Source: Amaurobius ferox
Taxonomy: Eukaryota > Arthropoda > Arachnida > Araneae > Amaurobiidae
Reading direction: 5' to 3'
Length of the DNA: 64,000 nucleotides
Assembly (NCBI GenBank): GCA_951213105.1
Contig: OX578137.1
Span: 77,782,104 to 77,846,103 of the forward strand
Made by a program: the position numbers and the translations under genes. Under the pieces are notes generated by a model. It was given only the letters and a program-made list of their open reading frames with translations. It did no database searches and was not told the DNA's origin. This document shows positions 12,479 to 23,276 of the stretch, piece by piece (position 1 is the first letter of the stretch; each line of letters starts with the position of its first letter).

Positions 12479-13155
12479 TAATAAATTATTTTATTCGCCC
12501 CAAGAGCAATGTGACTATTACCGATCGAATAAAATTGATTATGGTGGTTACCCTACCTACTTTCTCAACACATCCTCCAGTTTAACGTATCCGCCCATAA
12601 CTGAGCAATTTTGATTCTGCTATTGGTTGTAGTTAGCCTCTGCAACATCTGTACGCATCACATGAATATCCAATTTCTTTGTCAACCATATAGGGGTAAA
12701 TTCCACTTCAACTAGTCTCCACCCCTAATTTCATATATTGGCTCTTAGCAGTTTTGCTTCTGCCTGTGAGTATATTCTCTATACCATCCGTGCATGTTAC
12801 CTGGATATACCTCACTTTTGTGGCATTCATCTGATAGTAACTTTTACTAGTATTAGCGTATATCCCAATTTCACATCTTGGTTCCTTATTGAATAGTTTT
12901 CGTTTTGTTGGTGGATATAGTAACTGTTCCATCACTACGTTTCACCTGGATTTTTGCGTCACTTGTCTAAAATAAACTTACCTGTTTTTGGTGAGTACCA
13001 ATGTGACCGCGCCATTGTTGATTATAATTGAATAATTCTTTGTATTCGTCCGGCGGGGGGTAGTATCAGTTTGGGGGGAGGGGAGAGGTCGTTACCCCCT
13101 ACTTTTGTTGCTTTGCGACTTCTGCATTAGGCTAGCGGGCGCGTTTCTTTGTTAT
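12479..13155. other. Spacer between inverted F2 copies
   Basis: About 680 bases, less AT-rich than the arms, including a G-rich run near 13050-13085. Several short minus-strand frames (for example 12708-12935) look weakly protein-like but break after fewer than 80 codons, and I recognise no domain. It is probably a decayed insertion, or original sequence between two F2 insertions. Confidence 0.4.
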
Positions 13156-14614
13156 TACTTTGCTTACATACATAGTATAAAGTATAAGGAAAGTATTGTG
13201 ATTGGGTCGAGATTCGAATTCGAGTTTTCGATGGGAAAGAACGTTTCAAGCATCCCTGAACACGAATCAGACGTTTTTGAAGTGATGTCTGTGTGAGTGT
13301 GTGTTTCAGTGAAACTGTGAAGACGATATCTCACGAACGAATCAGGCGATCCGAACAAAATTTGGTACAAAAATCACAGTCAGTGAATACTGGAAGCTTA
13401 ACGTTTATACACGCAATCGAATGTTCGGAACCCTCCTAAATTTTGAAATAAAGTTTTAAAAAATTCACCAAAAATTTAAAACATTCAATAAAGTTACGTA
13501 AAGAATAATTTCTTATGTATTTTTTCATTATAAAGCGATTGACATAAACTTTAGAATGCGAGCATGAACCGTTCTCGAGATATTGCACATTTTTCAAATA
13601 ACTGTATAAAAAATCACATACAATTAAAAAAATATTAACTATTGTGAAATCTTTTCACTTTTCATATGTAATATTATGCGACAAATTTATTATCATCATT
13701 CTCGAAGACCTAGCTCGTTCCATGAGAAAATGAAGGCTAATTGATGAAAATCCAATATCTTAGAAAGAATAAGAATCTAATATAAGTGAAGATATTTTGG
13801 GTAATAGTTTTGTATTTGGAAACCATTAGTTGTTTATCTGCTATACGAATAATCTATTTCTCCGAACCTAATGCCTGACGAAATTTTGCGACAAATTTGG
13901 CGGATTATCGCCAACTTGGTGAGTTTTTGAAATTTCGCCAAATTGATGAAAGCGTCGCCTAATTGATAAAAATGTAGCCAAATTAATAAGAATGGCGCTA
14001 AATCAATGAGAATGACAACTAATTGATTAAATTCAATATTTTGGAAAGAATACACGACTCTACCATAAGACTCCATCTGCAACGCTTGGAAAAATTCTGG
14101 CGACAAATTTTGGCGGCATGTCGCCAACTTGGCGACTTTTTTAAATGTTACCTAATTGACGAAATTATTGCCAAATTAATGAAAATGTTATCAAATTTTT
14201 AATTTCGTCATATGATTGGCATACCTTTTATTATATACGAAATGGTCTTCTACATATCGCCAATTTGGCGATATTTGGCCCCACATTTACGAAAATGCTG
14301 CCAAAATTGCAACAATGACGCTAAGTTAATGAAAATGATGCCTAATTCATGAATTTATAATTAAAATATTTAAATATATGGACCATATTGCTTATTGAGG
14401 ATGCAATCAATATTAATAATTGTTAATTTAGTGTTTGGTAAAATATCAGTTAATTGGGTGTGAAATAATTTTACATGTTGTCATCCCGAAAAGCTCTAAA
14501 AGTACAATTTAACGTTACAAACACTGTGTCGTGGATCTTTTCATCACTTTTTCACTTTTAAAAAAGTAAATTCCTTGCATTATACAAGAAAAGTTATGTG
14601 TTGCCCACATCAAA
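13156..14614 (-). repeat. F2 repeat, long variant (F2-c)
   Basis: Minus-oriented F2. It starts on the plus strand at the palindromic end (TATAAGGAAAGTATTGTGA) and ends at the opposite terminus GTGTTGCCCACATCA near 14612. The extended block at 14220-14470 mirrors 11198-11460 of F2-b, so these two are closer to each other than to the standard 1 kb copies. Confidence 0.85.
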
Positions 14615-14833
14615 TTCTTGTTTATATGCTTCTGTACAGTAATGGGTAAAAATCTGATCGCTATAAAACTAATTGCTATATTTAGTGACCGCTAGCTGTA
14701 GTCATCGCAGTTAGTTAACATGAAATATTGAAAACGTGCGATTCTTTTACAAGCAAAAGTTTTCGAGATATGAAACATTGGATTTTATGACTTAAATCAC
14801 TCCCCCACGTCTGCGAATTCATCATTTCAGGCT

Positions 14834-15357
14834 GTGCAAAATAAAAATAAAGATTGTCAGGATATTTGTTTTGCATGTCATTCAATAGCATATATTAGAG
14901 TGTCCCAGAGGGTGTGGAATATCTTAGTGTTTAATGCTTGGGGATTCTACTTGGACGACATGGGTTCATACCCAGGCTTTGCCCAAACTGTCTCTGTGTT
15001 CACTCGGAGTATTTGCACGTTAAATATGTGGATCCGTAAGTCCTTACGAGAGGTTAGTGGTAGGGGAAGGAGGGTATACGGTCCTTGTAGATGCCGCTCC
15101 CACTGGGTTCCGGTTTAAATTGGGTGACACTTCCCAACCGTTTAAGAAGATACCTTACACATTTGGGTAGGTTGGGCGGTTTGGTCCAAGAAGGAGATGA
15201 TGATGTCCCAGAAAATCCTTTAACACATTATAATTTACTTAAAAGGGAGACTACAGGTATGCATAATATGGTGTATTTGCTTACAAATTGGCATGACTCG
15301 CAAATCAGTTTGTATATGCTATGCGATATATTGGTAAAATTTGCTCGCAGAAAATAA
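14834..15357 (+). CDS. Unrecognised overlapping reading frames
   Basis: Three plus-strand frames in succession look protein-like and less AT-rich than their surroundings: 14834-15118; a frame around 15024-15167 containing GYTVLVDAAPTGF and QPFKKIPYTFG; and 15091-15357, which starts at an ATG directly after a TAG and ends FARRK. Together they suggest one coding sequence broken by frameshifts, or overlapping genes. I do not recognise the product, and I give no reconstruction. The right side leads to a mariner-type terminal string (CACCCTGTA at about 15594-15602), so this could be cargo or a decayed transposase of an unfamiliar group. Confidence 0.35.
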
Positions 15358-15602
15358 AATCGACTTTGCTTTTGGTTTTGCATGTTAGTAAATGACAATT
15401 TTAGTAATTAGAAAATTTTGGATTGAGGAACCGTATAACAAATTAGATTTCATATTTTACAGACAAATATTCTTCTCGATTTCAAACTGTTATAAAATAA
15501 ATTGTAAACTTCCTTGAAACAGTTTTTAATTTGGAAGTATATATCTACGACTAAAGGTCAAGGAAATGAAGGTCATTTCAAGATATCTTGGAACACCCTG
15601 TA
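15358..15602. other. AT-rich stretch ending in a mariner-type terminus
   Basis: Ends GGAACACCCTGTA, which read in reverse is TACAGGGTGTTCC, the usual opening of many mariner-like elements, and is followed by TATT. I could not find a matching left terminus upstream, so only one end is supported. Confidence 0.4.
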
Positions 15603-15811
15603 TATTTTTATTGACGGACTAGCACAACCTTATATAATGTCCAATGATTAAATAATTGACGTTCGTACGTAAGTAATTTGTAATTTTACTAATCCCAGAA
15701 TTGCAACAATTTCATAACTAACGCACCTAGTACCCATAGTTGTCCCGTGCTCTATATTCCAAACAGTAAAGTTAAGTTCGATACGCATATTATGAAACGC
15801 GATGTAAGATG

Positions 15812-16028
15812 CAGTATTGCTTTGCAATTTAGACAGTATTGCTTTGCTATTTAGACAGCATTGCTTTGCTATTTAGACAGCATTGCTTTGCTATTTAGAC
15901 AGTATTGCTTTGCTATTTAGACAGTATTGCTTTGCTATTTAGACAGTATTGTTTTGCTATTTAGACAGTATTGCTTTGCTATTTAGACAGCATTGCTTTG
16001 CTATTTAGACAGTATTGCTTTACAATGT
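15812..16028 (+). repeat. 22-bp tandem repeat, about 9.8 copies
   Basis: Nine full units of 22 bases (CAGTATTGCTTTGCTATTTA plus GA) start at 15812 and recur at exact 22-base spacing; the ninth starts at 15988. A tenth, decaying unit follows to about 16028. Units differ mainly at one C/T site (CAGTATTG versus CAGCATTG), so the array is young or homogenised. 22 is not a multiple of three and no frame stays open, so it is a minisatellite and not a coding repeat. Confidence 0.95.
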
Positions 16029-16334
16029 CTCATGGTTCGTGACGGATTTGTATTTATATTATCATGTGCATACATTATACGATGAGACGTGGCGTGACAA
16101 ACCGTTCGCTTATCGCACTGGAATATATATTAACATATTTATTCGACAATAAAGCGAAAAACATGTTTAAGGCCACCTCGGTGAGGTAAGGCACTTGGGC
16201 TACATCTCGCGAATCCGGTGAAACGTGGTTTCGAATCTCTTGAAAGAGTATGGATATGCAAGCCATTGAAATGGTATCCTTCCTCTGTAAAATTACAAAG
16301 GCATAATACTTTTAAATGTATGATTGAACCATTT
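16029..16334. other. Unassigned spacer
   Basis: No supported gene or element; short frames only. Confidence 0.5.
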
Positions 16335-16501
16335 TATTTTCCTTATATGCAAAGTATAATGTATAAGGAAATTATTGTGATGGGGTCGGAAATACGAATT
16401 CGAGTGTTTACGTTTCAAGCATCCCTGATCACGAATCGAACATTTTTTAGATAATGCCTGTGGGTGGGTGGGTGTGAAAGTATGTGTGTGTGTGTGTGAA
16501 A

Positions 16502-16578
<77 letters not shown>

Positions 16579-17354
16579 AATGAGACTGTTGAGACGATAT
16601 CTCCCGAACGAATGGAGCGATTCGAATAAAATTGGGTACACAAATTACAATCCGTGAATACAGGAACCCTGTTGTTTTCAAACACAATCGAATGTTCAGA
16701 ACCCCTCTAAATTTTCGAGTGAAATTTTGAAAAATCATCAATAAATTAAAACCTTTAGTAAAGTTGTACAAATAGACATTTCTAATGTAATTTTTCCTTA
16801 AAAACGATTGACATAAACTTTATAACGCTAGCATGAACCGTTCTCGAGATATTGCCCATTTTCCAAATAAATTCATCAAAAAATCGCATAAATAAAAAAA
16901 AAAATTAACTGTTGAGAAACATGTTCACTTTTCATATGTAATATCTTGCGATCCATTTGGTGACATCATTGTCGTGGATCTAGCTCATTCCGTTCATGAG
17001 AAAATATATTTTGAGAAATACTTTTGTATTTGAGCGCCAATAGTCATTATATGCTATAAGAAAAACTTATTTCTACGTCCATAACGCTTGTCTAGATTTT
17101 GGCGAGGAATTTGACGGAATGTCGCCAAATTGGCGACTTTTTAAAATGCGAAAATCTCGCGATAATGACGAAAATCTCGCTAAATGGATAAAATTAACGC
17201 TAAATCAATGAAAATGACGATTAATTTACGAAAATTCAATATCTTGAAGGAATATCAGTATCTATGTGCTTCAAGAATAACCTATTTTCTTTTACTGTAA
17301 AAGTAGTAAATTCATTATATTATGTAAGGAAAGGCATGTGCTACCCACATCATA
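16335..17354 (-). repeat. F2 repeat (F2-d)
   Basis: Minus-oriented, about 1.0 kb, near full length. The palindromic end reads TTTCCTTATATGC...GTATAAGGAAAT, followed by the microsatellite (TA then TG, 16505-16577), the conserved middle with CCGTTCTCGAGATATTG, the TTGGCGA-rich block and the far end GTGCTACCCACATCAT. The microsatellite here is a compound TA/TG tract, longer than in most copies. Confidence 0.9.
16505..16577. repeat. Compound (TA)n(TG)n microsatellite inside F2-d
   Basis: About 17 TA units followed by about 20 TG units, at the same internal position where other F2 copies carry CA/TG tracts. Confidence 0.95.
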
Positions 17355-17484
17355 TTTCTTTTCCCTCTGTAGAGACTTATCTGTACATGTATAAAAGTTA
17401 AAACCTGTTAAAAATATATTCTTGTACAATATGGTATCAACCCTGAAGCGATATAAATATCCTTCTCTTATGTGCAATCCAATT

Positions 17485-17565
17485 CCAACTTAGTAGCTCC
17501 ACGATTGAGCGTCGAGCTGGTGAATATGAATATCCGTGGTTCGATTCTAGGTTGATCAGCAAGGT
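17485..17565 (+). repeat. tRNA-derived SINE-like module
   Basis: An A-box-like TAGCTCCACGATTGAGC at 17493 and a B-box GGTTCGATTCT at about 17538 lie 45 bases apart, the layout of an RNA polymerase III internal promoter. The same module (GATCCGT-GTTCGATTC-...-CAAGGTTCTTT) recurs at 18883. It does not fold as a clean tRNA, so I call it SINE-like and not a tRNA gene. Confidence 0.5.
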
Positions 17566-17599
17566 TCTTTGCAATGGCGCCCGAACGAATTAACCCTGT

Positions 17600-17815
17600 A
17601 AGTTAGTACAGTGATGTCGGGGTCTGAAAACGACCCTAGTGCGATAAGTAGGGCTCCAGTGGACACAAGCATATTGGTCGCCGATTTGGCCAACGACTAT
17701 TCAGGGTAATAACCTGGGTAAAAATAGTAGTATCTGGAGGCAAACCTGAAGTAAAAACAGCAGAGAGTGGTCAGCCAGATTGTCAAGTTAAACGGCAATT
17801 TGACATTAGTCGGAT
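17600..17815 (+). repeat. Direct repeat DR1, copy 1
   Basis: About 215 bases that recur at 19369-19565 in the same orientation. Shared blocks include GTACAGTGATGTCGGGG, GGACACAAGCATATTGGTCG and GTGGTCAGCCAGATTGTC. The two copies bracket the LINE fragment and the SINE-like module. They could be long terminal-type repeats, or 5' parts of one repeat family. Confidence 0.8.
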
Positions 17816-17844
17816 GAGAATGCAGTACTATTCAACAATTAGTT

Positions 17845-18882
17845 GGTTGGCTGATTAAGGTTTTATGGCTCAAGATCCAAAGAGGATATTCTGCGCCAGA
17901 CATATGGTACCAAGATACATAAATTAGTATGGATTAAAACATGTGTATAAATAAAAAGAGTGATAATGTGTGAAAAAACAATGACTATGGAACATGTACA
18001 ACAATGCAAACGAGATGGAAAAAGGCAAAAAGGTTCTAAAAGGTGCAGTTAAAAATGATGGAAAAAACCAATGTCCAATAGGAATGGGAAAAGCTCCAAA
18101 TGAGGATTTTCTTCAATCAATTCTGCCACATGTATAGTATACGTGTTGAAATGCTTGAAACGATACTGTTTGTATTTCGAACACTCAATTAAAATATGTT
18201 TGATACTTGCTGAGGTCTGACAACTATTACAAAGGGGTTCAATTTCTCCTAAAAGTAAGTGTCTATGGGTAAAACGAGTATGACCAATGCGCAAACGAGT
18301 TAATATAACATCAAGTTTCCTACACTGAAAACTAGTCCACTTTTGTATTAAAGGCTTTATCTCATACAATTTATTTTGAGTTTCCTGATTCCATAGGTGT
18401 TGCCATTTATCATACAATATTTTACTAATAGTTTTGTTTATATCTGTCAAAGGAATGGGATGATTCAAAATATGACCAGCTGTTTTTGCGGCGGTATCAG
18501 CCAATTCGTTTCCCTTTATACCAACATGACTCGGAACCCATCAAAATTAAATATGGTGTCCTCGTGCCTTCAGACGATGCACAAGTTGGAGGATATCTGA
18601 GGCAATGGGATAGAGCATGGCCATTCTGGATTAAAGTAATTGCAAATAACTTAACGAATCTGTATATATGATGTATTTTTTTACCCTTTGATGGGAGATG
18701 AAAATTAAAGATTGGTGAACTGCAGTGATTTCAGCAGTTAAAATGGAACATGAGGTATGAAGCTTAAAAGACTTCACTATATCATTACATACATAAGCAA
18801 ATCCGACATGAGCTGCTGTTTTGGAGCCATCTGTAAAAATAGGAGTGAACTCCTTAAAGAGATAGCAATTCCTTGATTGCAA
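17845..18882 (-). pseudogene. LINE (I-type non-LTR retrotransposon) 3' fragment with RNase H domain
   Basis: On the minus strand one frame runs from about 18882 to 18049. It encodes an RNase H domain with all four expected acidic positions (FTDGSK, the E in LTAEIT, TDSLS and HVGIKGNELAD). A C-terminal cysteine-histidine motif follows (CNSCQ...IKHILIEC), as in RNase H-bearing LINEs of the I/R1 group. At least three in-frame stops (after YLQLL, and two just before WVPSHVG) show it is dead. The 3' untranslated part carries GGCGCAGAATATCC and GAGCCATAAAACC near 17860-17900, a tail type I associate with such LINEs. Endonuclease and reverse transcriptase are absent: the fragment is 5'-truncated against the SINE-like module at 18883. 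Confidence 0.85.
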
Positions 18883-18985
18883 TTCCGTCGCAGTGAGTCA
18901 ACGGCAGAACGTAGGAAAGCCAATACGAAGATCCGTAGTTCGATTCCCGGTGGGGACAACAAGGTTCTTTTCAAAAGCCCATCTT
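18883..18985 (+). repeat. tRNA-derived SINE-like module
   Basis: An A-box-like GAGTCAACGGCAGAAC at about 18895 and a B-box GTTCGATTCCC at 18938, with the same downstream CAAGGTTCTTTT phrase as the module at 17485. It abuts the truncated end of the LINE fragment. LINE-mobilised SINEs are well known, but the junction alone does not show a partnership here. Confidence 0.55.
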
Positions 18986-19235
18986 AATCCGAAGCTCTTC
19001 GCCGTCATTGATTGGCAACAGTGATAAAACTGAATATTTCATCTTCTATATCTTCATAACGAGGATTGTCATAAACACACGGTGCCATCATTAATGCATT
19101 AGCAGATGTTAAGAAACGTCTTAAAACGAAACCGTCGTGCAGTGTTAGACTCTGTATGCATCTAGCCTAAGAGAATGATAGTAGTGAGGTGGTTTCATAG
19201 AGAAATTTACCAAAAATAGAACAGTAAGAGAAGCA

Positions 19236-19640
19236 TATATCTTGTAAAACTCAATATGCAGAAATTCCCATATTCTAAGAAAAATACATTGTCTGGGACG
19301 ACTAAGGTAACGTGATGTAGGGGTAGTACAGTAGGTTAGTACAGTGATTAGCACAGAGTACCTGTATGTTAGTACAGTGATGTCGGGGTTTAAAAGGGAC
19401 CCTAGTTCGATAAGTAGGGATTCAGTGGACACAAGCATATTGGTCGCCGATTTGGTCAGCGACTTTTCAGGTTAATAACCTGGGTTAAAATGGTAATATC
19501 TGGAGACAAACTAGAAGTAAAAACAGCAGAAAGTGGTCAGTCAGATTGTCAAGTTAAACGTCAATATATCTTGTAAAACTCAATATGCAGAAATTCCCAT
19601 ATTTTAAGAAAAATACATTGTTTGGGACGACTAATTATGT
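19236..19640 (+). repeat. Short direct repeats and DR1 copy 2
   Basis: A 72-base segment (CTCAATATGCAGAAATTCCC...CATTGTCTGGGACGACTAA) at 19236-19307 recurs at 19566-19640. DR1 copy 2 (19369-19565) sits between them. The order repeat, DR1, repeat suggests local duplication of a larger unit. Confidence 0.7.
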
Positions 19641-20334
19641 TAAGCAAAATTGTCGAATTTAAGAGATGTTTTACTTGTTTTATCAAAATCAGTGTTCAAT
19701 CAAGAATTGTATTCAATAAAAAATAACGAAAAAAAATGCGATTTAGTTTAATTAAATGGGAAGTTTTAAATACACAGGAAAAGCTTTATTTAAGTTACCT
19801 TATTCTAATCTTAACAATGAAGACAATAACAATGATGATTTTTACAAAGAAGTCAAAGAGAAAGATTCAAACGCACATCCAAATAATCTGAAGACAATAA
19901 TAAAGATGTGTATCTTCCTCCTGCATCTCCATGAATGAATGCAGAAAAATGCTAAAATTTAATATCGAAAATCACGAGAGCGATGTATTTTCCTTCACCC
20001 ACATCTGTCTGTCATATTTGGAAGAGTGATTTTCGTATTTGCGCATATGGGCAAATTTGCAATTTTATGCGCTTTCGGGCGGAATGGAAGTTGTGTACTA
20101 AGATTGGCAGCGCTGCAAAGAGATAAGTCGTTTATAATTTATGGATATAAAACTTGAAGTCATTTTTTAAAGCTCTGGCATAAAAATGTCTATGTATGAA
20201 AAAAAAATAGTAAAACTTATAAATAAGAAATAATTTTTCGAATATTACATGTTTGTTGCATTATATGGTGAACAATAATTCAAAATATTTAATATGATGA
20301 CAGTTGTTTGTGAGAAACAGAAATAGATAGTATT
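19641..20334. other. Unassigned spacer
   Basis: AT-rich. A 60-codon frame from the ATG at 19756 is acidic and asparagine-rich but has no domain or splice support. Nothing else noted. Confidence 0.5.
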
Positions 20335-20677
20335 TTTTACTAATTTGGAGGTATTTTTATCAATCAGGTGACATTTTTGTCAAGTTGGCATCATTTAAAA
20401 AAAAATTCGCCAAGTTGGCGATATTCCGCTAAATGCATCGCCAAAATGTTGCTAAGCGTAATGGATGGATAAACATATCATTCTAATAGAAGATAACTGA
20501 CTACTGGCGTCCAAATGCAACGTTATTATCTAAAATGTCTTTTCTCGTGAATTTTTCTCAAAATAGCTAAAAAAAAGTTTAATTTTATGTGATTTTTTGA
20601 TAAATTGATTTGATACATATGCAGTATCTCAAAAACAGCTAATGCTAGAGTTTAAAATTTATGTCAATCGTTTTATG
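20335..20677 (+). repeat. F2 repeat, partial (F2-e), cut by a Tc1 element
   Basis: Carries the TTGGCGATATTCCGC block, the TAATGGATGGATAAACATATC block and a diverged form of the ATCTCGAGAAC core, then stops at TTATGTCAATCGTTTTATGTA. There the Tc1-like end CACTGCTCACAT begins. No continuation appears on the far side of the Tc1 copies. Confidence 0.7.
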
Positions 20678-20679
20678 TA

Positions 20680-21030
20680 CACTGCTCACATATGAAATCG
20701 CAACACCATAAAGTTGTATGTGTACTTTATGTAAATCAGGCAATGTAAACAGCAAGGGTATATATGCAAATGATCACAGTTTCGTTACGCATAGTGACGT
20801 AATACCTTCCCGAGAAGCATAAAAGAGTAAAGTCAAAGAGGAGCGGTGTAACAGCTAAATTGCAGCGTCTTTGATTTCAGGTTGTAAAAACCATCACAGT
20901 ATGCGAAGAGTACGTTGACGTACAGCATACGCTCAGTTGTCGTCAACGAAATAGCAACAAATCATTCTTTTACGTGAGGATGGACGGATCCTTCGAAGGA
21001 TGGCTGAACTATTGGGTCGCGATGTGAAGA
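20680..21030 (+). mobile_element. Tc1-like element A, truncated 5' copy
   Basis: Opens with the terminal repeat CACTGCTCACATATGAAATCG after a TA, exactly as the fuller copy at 21784. It matches that copy for about 350 bases into the transposase N-terminus (the LRRMAELLGRDV region). It then breaks off at about 21030 into a Glu/Asn-rich stretch. No right end is present. Confidence 0.85.
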
Positions 21031-21174
21031 GGATAAAAAGGAAGATAATAAACGAAGAAGAAAACGAGGTAGAAAACGAGGAAGAAAATAATGAAAATAA
21101 TATTCTGCTCATAGAGCTAATAAAGTAATATTTCAATTTCAAAACATCTTACAGTAGAAGGCATTAAAGATTGA

Positions 21175-21752
21175 ATGAATGAAGACGAACAGCAGGAGGT
21201 AACCAATGATATAATGATAAATTCAATGAATAATGAAAACAACCCTCACAGCAAAGATCGTCACATGTGTGACAGTGACGTTGTAGTTACGTGACACCTG
21301 GGTCACTATTTGGCATCATATTTGTGAGTTCTATGCGACGTTACGTATTAGCAACTTTGTCACTTCATTGTGACTATATTCTGTGACGTTTCCACAATTT
21401 AGTTAACACATAACAATGTGACGACATTACAATGGCAATTACAATGTGACGTCACAAACAAGTTAATATGCGACGTTACAAACGACCATGAAAATGACCA
21501 AAATGACTTCGCTGTGAGCTCAATATGACATTGCCAAGACGTACTGCGACGTCCTGTGACGTCCCAAAGTCACAATGTGACGTAAATCTTACGTCACTAC
21601 GAAAACAAAAATGCTGTTAGGGAAGAGAAGCATGATATGCCTTCAAGAGAAGGCTCAATTTCGAATACGGAATGTTTAAATGAAATTAAGACCGTAATGC
21701 AATACATTCAACAGCAACATGAAAATACGCGGCACATGTACTATATATACTA
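21175..21752 (+). pseudogene. Small reading frame split by an insertion
   Basis: An ATG at 21175 opens a frame (MNEDEQQEVTND...) that runs into the insertion at 21243. From 21601 the same frame resumes on the far side of the 8-base duplication GAAAACAA and continues to a stop near 21750. Its content is charged and glutamine-rich (REEKHDMPSREG, TVMQYIQQQHENT). I do not recognise it; a gag-like or coiled-coil fragment is possible. Continuity of frame and composition across the insertion is the main evidence that it was coding. Confidence 0.4.
21243..21600. mobile_element. ACGT-dense insertion with 8-bp target duplication
   Basis: 358 bases flanked by GAAAACAA at 21235-21242 and 21601-21608. 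It contains twelve ACGT cores, mostly as GTGACGT, GCGACGT or TTACGTCAC, including one full TGACGTCA palindrome at about 21448. Phrases ACAATGTGACG (three times) and TATGCGACGTTAC (twice) recur. The ends CCCTCACAGC and CGTCACTAC are not clear inverted repeats, though an inverted echo of the left end (CTTCGCTGTGAG) lies inside near 21507. Eight-base duplications are typical of hAT elements, but the ends do not fit that group well. No coding capacity. Confidence 0.6.
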
Positions 21753-21783
21753 AACAAAAAGCATATAATTCCATATGTATGTA

Positions 21784-23188
21784 CACTGCTCATAACTGAA
21801 ATCGCAACACCATAAAGTTGTAGGTGTAGTTTTATGTAAATCAGACAATGGAAACAGCAAGGCGAGATATGCAAATGATCACAGTTTCGTTACGCATGGT
21901 GACGTAATACCTTGCCGAGCAGCATAAAACGTCAGGTCAATGAGGAGAGATATCACAGCTAATTGTAGCGTCATTGGTTTCAGATTGTAAAAATAATCAG
22001 AGTATTTCAAGAGCACATCGACGTACCCCATACGTTCAGTTGTCTTCAACAAAATGGGACCAAATCATTGTCTTACGTGAGGGTGGAATTAGCCTTCGAA
22101 GGATCGCTGAACTATTGGGTAGTGATGTGAGCACATGTTCAGCGGTGTGTGTTACGGTTTGTGAGACACAACGAAACGACATGAAGATCCGGTAGTAGAG
22201 CTTCCAAGTGTACCACACCACGTGCAGATCGTGTGATTCTGAGAAGCTTATTGCGTAAGCTGTTTACCACAGCATCCGTGTTACAACGATATTTATCCTA
22301 TACTACAGGCAACATGGGTTCGACTCAAATAATTCGAAACCATTTGCATGACGCAGGACTCTGAGGTAGACGACCTTTTCGACACCTACCGTGTCAATGT
22401 CTTTATCGGTTACGTCGCCTCCAGTCGTGTCAAATGAGTCTTAATTGGTCTACAGAATGTCGAAACATTCTGTTCACGGATGAATTGATGTAATCACAGA
22501 TGAATCACGATTCTGTGTTGGCATGCCAGATGGCCGTATTCGCGTATGAACGCGCTTTCAACAACGCCACCAGGAAGCTTTTTCTCTCAGTCGCCATACA
22601 GTCCCCTAAGTGGTATCATTGTTTGGGGGGATTTAACATTTGGTGAACAAATCACATTTGGTCCACATTTCTGGCAGTATCATGGCAGAAATAGACGTCT
22701 CTGACATTGTGGGACCTGTGGAAAACCATATCTGTCAACCAGGTCTGGACTGCTTTTTCAGCAGGATATTGTTAGGCCACATACTGCACGGGTAACTATG
22801 AATAGTCTACAAGGTTTTGTTATCCTGCCCTGGCCAGCATATTCTCTGAATTTGTCGCCAATTGACCATATCTGGGACATCATGGGTCGCCGATTAAGGG
22901 AACTCCCAATTCGAGCAAATCATGCTCAGTTGCATGCTGTGTGGAATGCCATTCTTCAGCACACCATTGACCATCTCATTGACGGGATGCCTCGTTGAAT
23001 TTATCCTGCATAGCCGCTCGTGGTGGACCTATTCGATATTGATCTAATGTCAATAAAGATCCATGCTTTCATTTTTCAGGAATGATTTTTTGATCATTTG
23101 CACATTCTCATATTGCAATTATATTCTGTAAATTTCAGAAGAATACATCAATTTCTTCATACTGTGGCGATTTCAGATGTGAGCAGTG
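21784..23188 (+). mobile_element. Tc1-like element A, full-length copy
   Basis: Bounded by inverted repeats: CACTGCTCATAACTGAAATC on the left after TA, and on the right GATTTCAGATGTGAGCAGTG. About 1.4 kb, usual for Tc1-like elements. It encloses a broken transposase. The right end is followed by TGTATACATATA and a TA microsatellite, consistent with TA targeting. The same family contributes the truncated copy at 20680, so two insertions of one family lie 1.1 kb apart. Confidence 0.9.
22010..22998 (+). pseudogene. Tc1-like transposase, dead copy
   Basis: DDE transposase remnant. The N-terminal helix-turn-helix is readable at about 22055-22130 (WDQIIVLREGGISLRRIAELL), then the frame is lost. 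The first catalytic Asp region (LFTDE) lies near 22470 and is disrupted by a short duplication of GATGAAT...CAC. The second Asp survives in FQQDIVRPHTARV near 22760. The last part reads ILPWPAYSLNLSPIDHIWD, where the catalytic Glu of Tc1 (SPIEH) is Asp, and the spacing from the second Asp is two residues shorter than the normal 34. The C-terminus ends at 22998. Several frameshifts make it inactive. Confidence 0.85.
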
Positions 23189-23191
23189 TGT

Positions 23192-23192
<1 letters not shown>

Positions 23193-23243
<51 letters not shown>

Positions 23244-23250
23244 GTGTGTG
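23193..23250. repeat. (TA)n microsatellite
   Basis: TA repeats directly downstream of the Tc1-like right end, passing into ATG and TGTG units. Confidence 0.95.
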
Positions 23251-23276
23251 TGTATATTATCCCTTTTTACTTTTAG

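Noticed and set aside
15812..16028. CRISPR-like array
   Set aside because: The 22-base units are contiguous with no spacers and the DNA is eukaryotic; it is a minisatellite.
16293..16685. Frames of His-Thr and Tyr-Ile repeats (also at 45193-45518, 48222-48477 and 62523-62875)
   Set aside because: These are translations of CA/TG and TA microsatellites inside F2 copies.
18883..18985. Functional tRNA gene
   Set aside because: Has A-box and B-box shapes but no consistent acceptor, D and T stems; better explained as a SINE-like module, as for 17485 and 46337.
20933..21142. Ser/Phe-rich minus-strand frame
   Set aside because: Antisense of the Glu/Asn-rich GAA tract and of the Tc1 N-terminus.
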